A DNA stretch of 8,364 bases from CAYYBZ01 sp964470285 [NCBI: uncultured Oligoflexia bacterium] (GTDB lineage Bacteria > Bdellovibrionota_G > CAYYBZ01): assembly GCA_964470285.1 (NCBI GenBank), contig CAYYBZ010000066.1, forward strand, positions 1 through 8,364, written 5' to 3'. Under the pieces are notes generated by a model. The model saw only the letters and a program-made list of their open reading frames with translations, did no database searches and was not told where the DNA came from. The position numbers and the translations under genes are program-made. The number at the start of each line of letters is the position of its first letter. Within the stretch, counting starts at the first letter, position 1. This document shows, piece after piece, positions 6,229-8,364 of this stretch.

Positions 6229-6869
6229 GTAATATCAAAATTCAAAATTACAATTTCGATGAAGATATAATTCAGGTGACCAAGGAGGCGGGATCACCCG
6301 GGCTTAAGGTTTATATTCCTCAGGAAACATGTGTTGTTATCGGCCGGGGAAGCGATCCCGGAAAGGAAGTAAATATAGATATGTGCCTTAAGGACAGCAT
6401 AAGAATATTTAAAAGAGAAGGCGGGGGCTGCGCAGTGGTTCTGGATCCCGGAAATGTGATTGTTTCCGTATCTCTCCCGGTAGAAGGAATAGGGAACAAT
6501 AATAGATACTTTAAGCTGATTTCGGACTGGCTTATCGGTGCCATGGAAAAAATCGGAATAGAAAAAATTGGATTTAAGGGTATATCGGATTTGACTTTGG
6601 ATGACAAAAAAATTGCAGGTTCATGCATTCATAGAACAAAAGGAACTCTATATTATTCGGCTTCGCTTTTAATTGACGCTGATATTTCGCTTTTTGAGAA
6701 ATATTTAAAACATCCTCCAAGAGAACCTGAATATAGAAACAAAAGATCACATTTAGAGTTCGTTTCAACAATTAAATCCGTTTATAATAAATATACCTCG
6801 GACAAATTTAAGGAAAATTTATGGAAGCATCTGACTTTGGATGATTTGGAAAGTAAGTTAATGAATTAA
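6225..6869 (+). CDS. Short lipoate-protein ligase (LplA/LipB-fold) family protein
   Basis: This protein of 214 residues matches the biotin/lipoate ligase fold. CVVIGRGSDPGKEVN (36-50) corresponds to the family's VVIGRNQNPxxEVN strand, and KREGGGCAVVLDPGN (63-77) is the glycine-rich lipoyl-AMP loop. SDLTLDDKKIAGS (121-133) carries the expected ligand-binding lysine (Lys129), followed by a substrate strand TLYYSASLLIDADI (141-154) and the YRNKRSH motif (170-176). It probably joins lipoate, or an octanoyl/lipoyl group, to Lys42 of the E2 encoded just upstream. It is much shorter than E. coli-type LplA (about 337 aa) and has no C-terminal accessory domain. The loop departs from the RRxSGGGxVxHD consensus: KR-E replaces RRxS, and the histidine is absent. 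Cysteines at 69 and 134 sit inside the active-site motifs. The start overlaps the E3 stop as ATGA, which implies translational coupling. Ligase and acyl-transferase activity are both possible. Confidence 0.8.
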   Translation: MSNIKIQNYNFDEDIIQVTKEAGSPGLKVYIPQETCVVIGRGSDPGKEVNIDMCLKDSIRIFKREGGGCAVVLDPGNVIVSVSLPVEGIGNNNRYFKLISDWLIGAMEKIGIEKIGFKGISDLTLDDKKIAGSCIHRTKGTLYYSASLLIDADISLFEKYLKHPPREPEYRNKRSHLEFVSTIKSVYNKYTSDKFKENLWKHLTLDDLESKLMN

Positions 6870-6881
6870 ACCGGGAGTTTT

Positions 6882-7328
6882 ATGAAAACAAAAATATCAG
6901 AAATTCTTAAGGGAAAAGGCTCTAAAGTTTACACCATCAACTGTGAAAAATCGGTGTTCGAAGCATTGAAAGAGATGATTGAAAAAAATGTAGGTTCAAT
7001 TGTGGCAATGGATTCATCCGGTAATATATGCGGAATTATGACAGAAAGGGACTATGTAAAGCGGGTTGTCTACAAGGAGCTTGATGCAAAAAATACAAAG
7101 GTCAAAGATGTAATGACAGGCGACGTAATTGCAGTTAGCCCGGATAATACTGCAAGTGATTGTTTTGCAATTATGAATGAGGTGCGCTGCCGGCATCTTC
7201 CGGTAATGGAAGGTAAAAACATGGTCGGTATAATCTCCATAGGAGATTTAACAAAAGAGATCTCAAAGAATATGGAAATCCATATCAAACATCTTACCGA
7301 TTACATAACCGGTAAATATCCGGCATAA
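6882..7328 (+). CDS. Stand-alone tandem CBS-domain protein
   Basis: This soluble 148-residue protein is almost entirely one CBS pair (Bateman module). CBS1 spans about 7-64 and includes VGSIVAMDSSGNICGIMTERD; CBS2 spans about 73-130 and includes CRHLPVMEGKNMVGIISIGD. Each ends in the usual nucleotide-contact pattern, GIMTERD (51-57) and GIISIGD (116-122), with Thr/Ser and Asp in place. The C-terminal segment HIKHLTDYITGKYPA is shared by a common family of free CBS proteins. Such modules usually bind adenine nucleotides (AMP, ADP, ATP, sometimes NADH or S-adenosylmethionine) and act as energy or redox sensors on a partner. No catalytic domain is attached. It starts 12 bases after the ligase stop, behind GGGAG (6873-6877), so it is very likely in the same operon. 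A role in sensing energy charge for the dehydrogenase is inference from position only. Confidence 0.9.
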   Translation: MKTKISEILKGKGSKVYTINCEKSVFEALKEMIEKNVGSIVAMDSSGNICGIMTERDYVKRVVYKELDAKNTKVKDVMTGDVIAVSPDNTASDCFAIMNEVRCRHLPVMEGKNMVGIISIGDLTKEISKNMEIHIKHLTDYITGKYPA

Positions 7329-7408
7329 TCATAACTATTTGATTTTATATAAATAATAATAAAAATACCGGGTGATTTTAAAGTATTGTATGTGGTAAAA
7401 TAACATGC

Positions 7409-7576
7409 ATGCGTCAACTACGTACAAAGCGTAAATCTTTTCTTGGATACACGATAACAGAGTTAATGGTTGTGATTGCCATAATAATGGTGTTAGCATC
7501 AATTGCTCTGGTTTCATTTTCACCGATATTTAAGCTTTTTAAGAATTTTTCAAACGAGTTTAAAAAATCCGGATAA
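7409..7576 (+). CDS. Type IV prepilin-like protein, very short, probably frameshifted
   Basis: This 55-residue ORF begins MRQLRTKRKSFLGYTITELM. It has a basic leader of 13 residues ending in Gly13, then the class III (prepilin peptidase) cleavage site G/YTITE with the conserved Glu at +5, and a hydrophobic helix (VVIAIIMVLASIALVSF). This is the hallmark N-terminus of type IV pilins and type II secretion pseudopilins. The globular C-terminal part expected in a pilin is missing: the frame ends 22 residues after the helix begins to turn polar, just past an A6 run. Losing one A there would extend the protein to 90 residues, ending at 7682 in an ATGA overlap with the permease gene. No clear Shine-Dalgarno site precedes the ATG. 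An ATG at 7405 is out of frame and stops after nine codons. The gap from the CBS gene is 80 bases, so membership of the upstream operon is uncertain. Confidence 0.6.
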   Translation: MRQLRTKRKSFLGYTITELMVVIAIIMVLASIALVSFSPIFKLFKNFSNEFKKSG

Positions 7577-7682
7577 TATTTCTTTCTTTAATATCTTCCG
7601 GTATGAAGTTAATATCTTTCCTTCGGTAACGGATTTCAGATTAAAAAAACCGACCACTGATCACCGATATTTAAATCAATGA
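7565..7682 (+). other. Possible -1-nt frame continuation of the prepilin-like gene
   Basis: If one base of the A6 run (7562-7567) is removed, the prepilin frame continues for 38 codons (NPDNISFFNI..., ending TDHRYLNQ) to TGA 7680-7682. That stop overlaps the permease ATG (7679-7681) as ATGA, the same junction type used between E3 and the ligase. The stretch has no recognisable domain, and 38 open codons could arise by chance in this AT-rich DNA. Confidence 0.35.
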
Positions 7683-8364
7683 AATCAATATTTAGTAGAT
7701 TTAGTAATAACGGTTACGCCCTTTTCATATTTGCGGTTTTCATGTTTGCCTTTATGGGCCTTTTTGTTAGGCTTTCTGTATTAAGGGATTCAATTCCTGT
7801 TTTTCAGATAGTATTTTTTAGAAGTTTTATAAACGTTATCTTTATCGTTATTTATGCAAAGGCCGTGCATATTAATCTAAGGGGAAAAAATCATCCTCTT
7901 TTAATTTTACGATCCGTTATCGGCTTTGCAGCATATACATGCTTTGTAACTGCAATAAGCAAAACATCTCTGGCAGATGCCATGATTCTTTTTCATACAT
8001 CTCCTATTTTCGTAGTTATTTATGCATCTTTGATGCTTAAAGACAAATTCTCATTGATGCTTCTTATAAGCGTATTCTTTTCGTTAATAGGAGCGGCACT
8101 TGTAATAAAGCCAAGCTTCGATTTTTTCAATACCGGTGCTGTTTACGGACTGTTAGCACCCATGCTTGCCTCTTTTGTTTTTGTTTCAATCAGAAAACTC
8201 GGTACTTATAATTCTTCAACTACAATAATTTTTTACTTTGCGGCTTTTTCTACGGTTCTTTCGCTGCCTTTTGCAGTAAATGATTTTGTTATTCCTTCAC
8301 AGACGACCTGGGTTTATTTGGCCCTAATCGGCGTATTTTCAACGCTGGGTCAATTCGGAATGAC
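7679..8364 (+). CDS. EamA/DMT-superfamily permease, N-terminal part (runs off right edge)
   Basis: The frame is open from ATG 7679 for 228 codons to the window edge. It follows an in-frame stop at 7658-7660, so this is the first possible ATG. The product is a polytopic inner-membrane protein with repeated hydrophobic segments, beginning GYALFIFAVFMFAFMGLFVR. It carries the typical wording of drug/metabolite transporters of the EamA type: a short basic turn before the second helix, the loop AISKTSLADAMILFHTSPIF, then helix, LKDKFS turn, helix, SLIGAALVIKP, and the start of the second repeat at VYGLLAPMLASFVFV. About seven helices are visible of the usual ten, and roughly 65-70 residues are probably missing. 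The substrate cannot be told; relatives export amino acids, purines or other metabolites. There is no good Shine-Dalgarno site, which would fit coupling to an upstream frame ending at 7682. Confidence 0.85.
   Translation, partial: MKSIFSRFSNNGYALFIFAVFMFAFMGLFVRLSVLRDSIPVFQIVFFRSFINVIFIVIYAKAVHINLRGKNHPLLILRSVIGFAAYTCFVTAISKTSLADAMILFHTSPIFVVIYASLMLKDKFSLMLLISVFFSLIGAALVIKPSFDFFNTGAVYGLLAPMLASFVFVSIRKLGTYNSSTTIIFYFAAFSTVLSLPFAVNDFVIPSQTTWVYLALIGVFSTLGQFGM

Noticed and set aside
7311-7380. A terminator after the CBS gene (CCGG-TAAATAT-CCGG near 7311-7325 and CCGGG near 7369)
   Set aside because: The stems are only four base pairs and no T-run follows, so I do not call a terminator.
7405-7434. 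ATG at 7405 as an alternative start before the permease region
   Set aside because: It stops after nine codons; the ATG at 7409 gives the prepilin signature.
7335-7523. A 62-codon minus-strand frame over the prepilin start
   Set aside because: It is opposite the prepilin signal, starts without a ribosome site, and shows no domain.

Overview
The window is bacterial, moderately AT-rich and densely coded. Its centre is a compact plus-strand operon (1366-7328) for a 2-oxo acid dehydrogenase complex, most likely pyruvate dehydrogenase. The E1 is of the two-subunit (alpha/beta) type seen in Gram-positives and in branched-chain complexes, not the single-chain E1 of enterobacteria. An apparent lipoprotein, exported proteins and a type IV prepilin signal suggest a Gram-negative-like cell envelope. 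I cannot place the organism further; an uncultivated lineage near the old Deltaproteobacteria would fit but is a guess.

Layout. Positions 1-587 are read leftward: a predicted 49-residue membrane protein (438-587) and then the start of an exported protein that runs off the left edge (GTG at 393). Both have G-rich Shine-Dalgarno sites. Positions 746-1141 (plus) encode a small FN3-like lipoprotein whose signal peptide seems broken or very short. Positions 1142-1365 are non-coding and hold the operon leader, with one perfect inverted repeat and a weak promoter candidate. Then come E1 alpha (1366-2457), E1 beta (2450-3430), E2 (3440-4792), E3 (4810-6228), a short lipoate-ligase-family protein (6225-6869) and a two-CBS-domain protein (6882-7328). 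Gaps in this run are 17 bases or less, and two junctions overlap. After an 80-base gap there is a very short prepilin-like ORF (7409-7576) that looks frameshifted. A drug/metabolite-type (EamA) permease starts at 7679 and runs off the right edge.

How the genes work together. E1 alpha/beta decarboxylates the 2-oxo acid and loads the acyl group onto the lipoyl domain of E2. E2 transfers it to CoA, and E3 reoxidises the dihydrolipoamide with NAD+. The ligase-family protein probably attaches lipoate (or an octanoyl/lipoyl group) to the E2 lipoyl lysine, so the operon would carry both the enzyme and its cofactor-loading step. The CBS protein could be an adenylate sensor for the complex; that is inference from position. 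I found no wholly new system. The points most worth checking are the divergent ligase, the CBS partner, the prepilin frameshift and the disrupted lipoprotein start.
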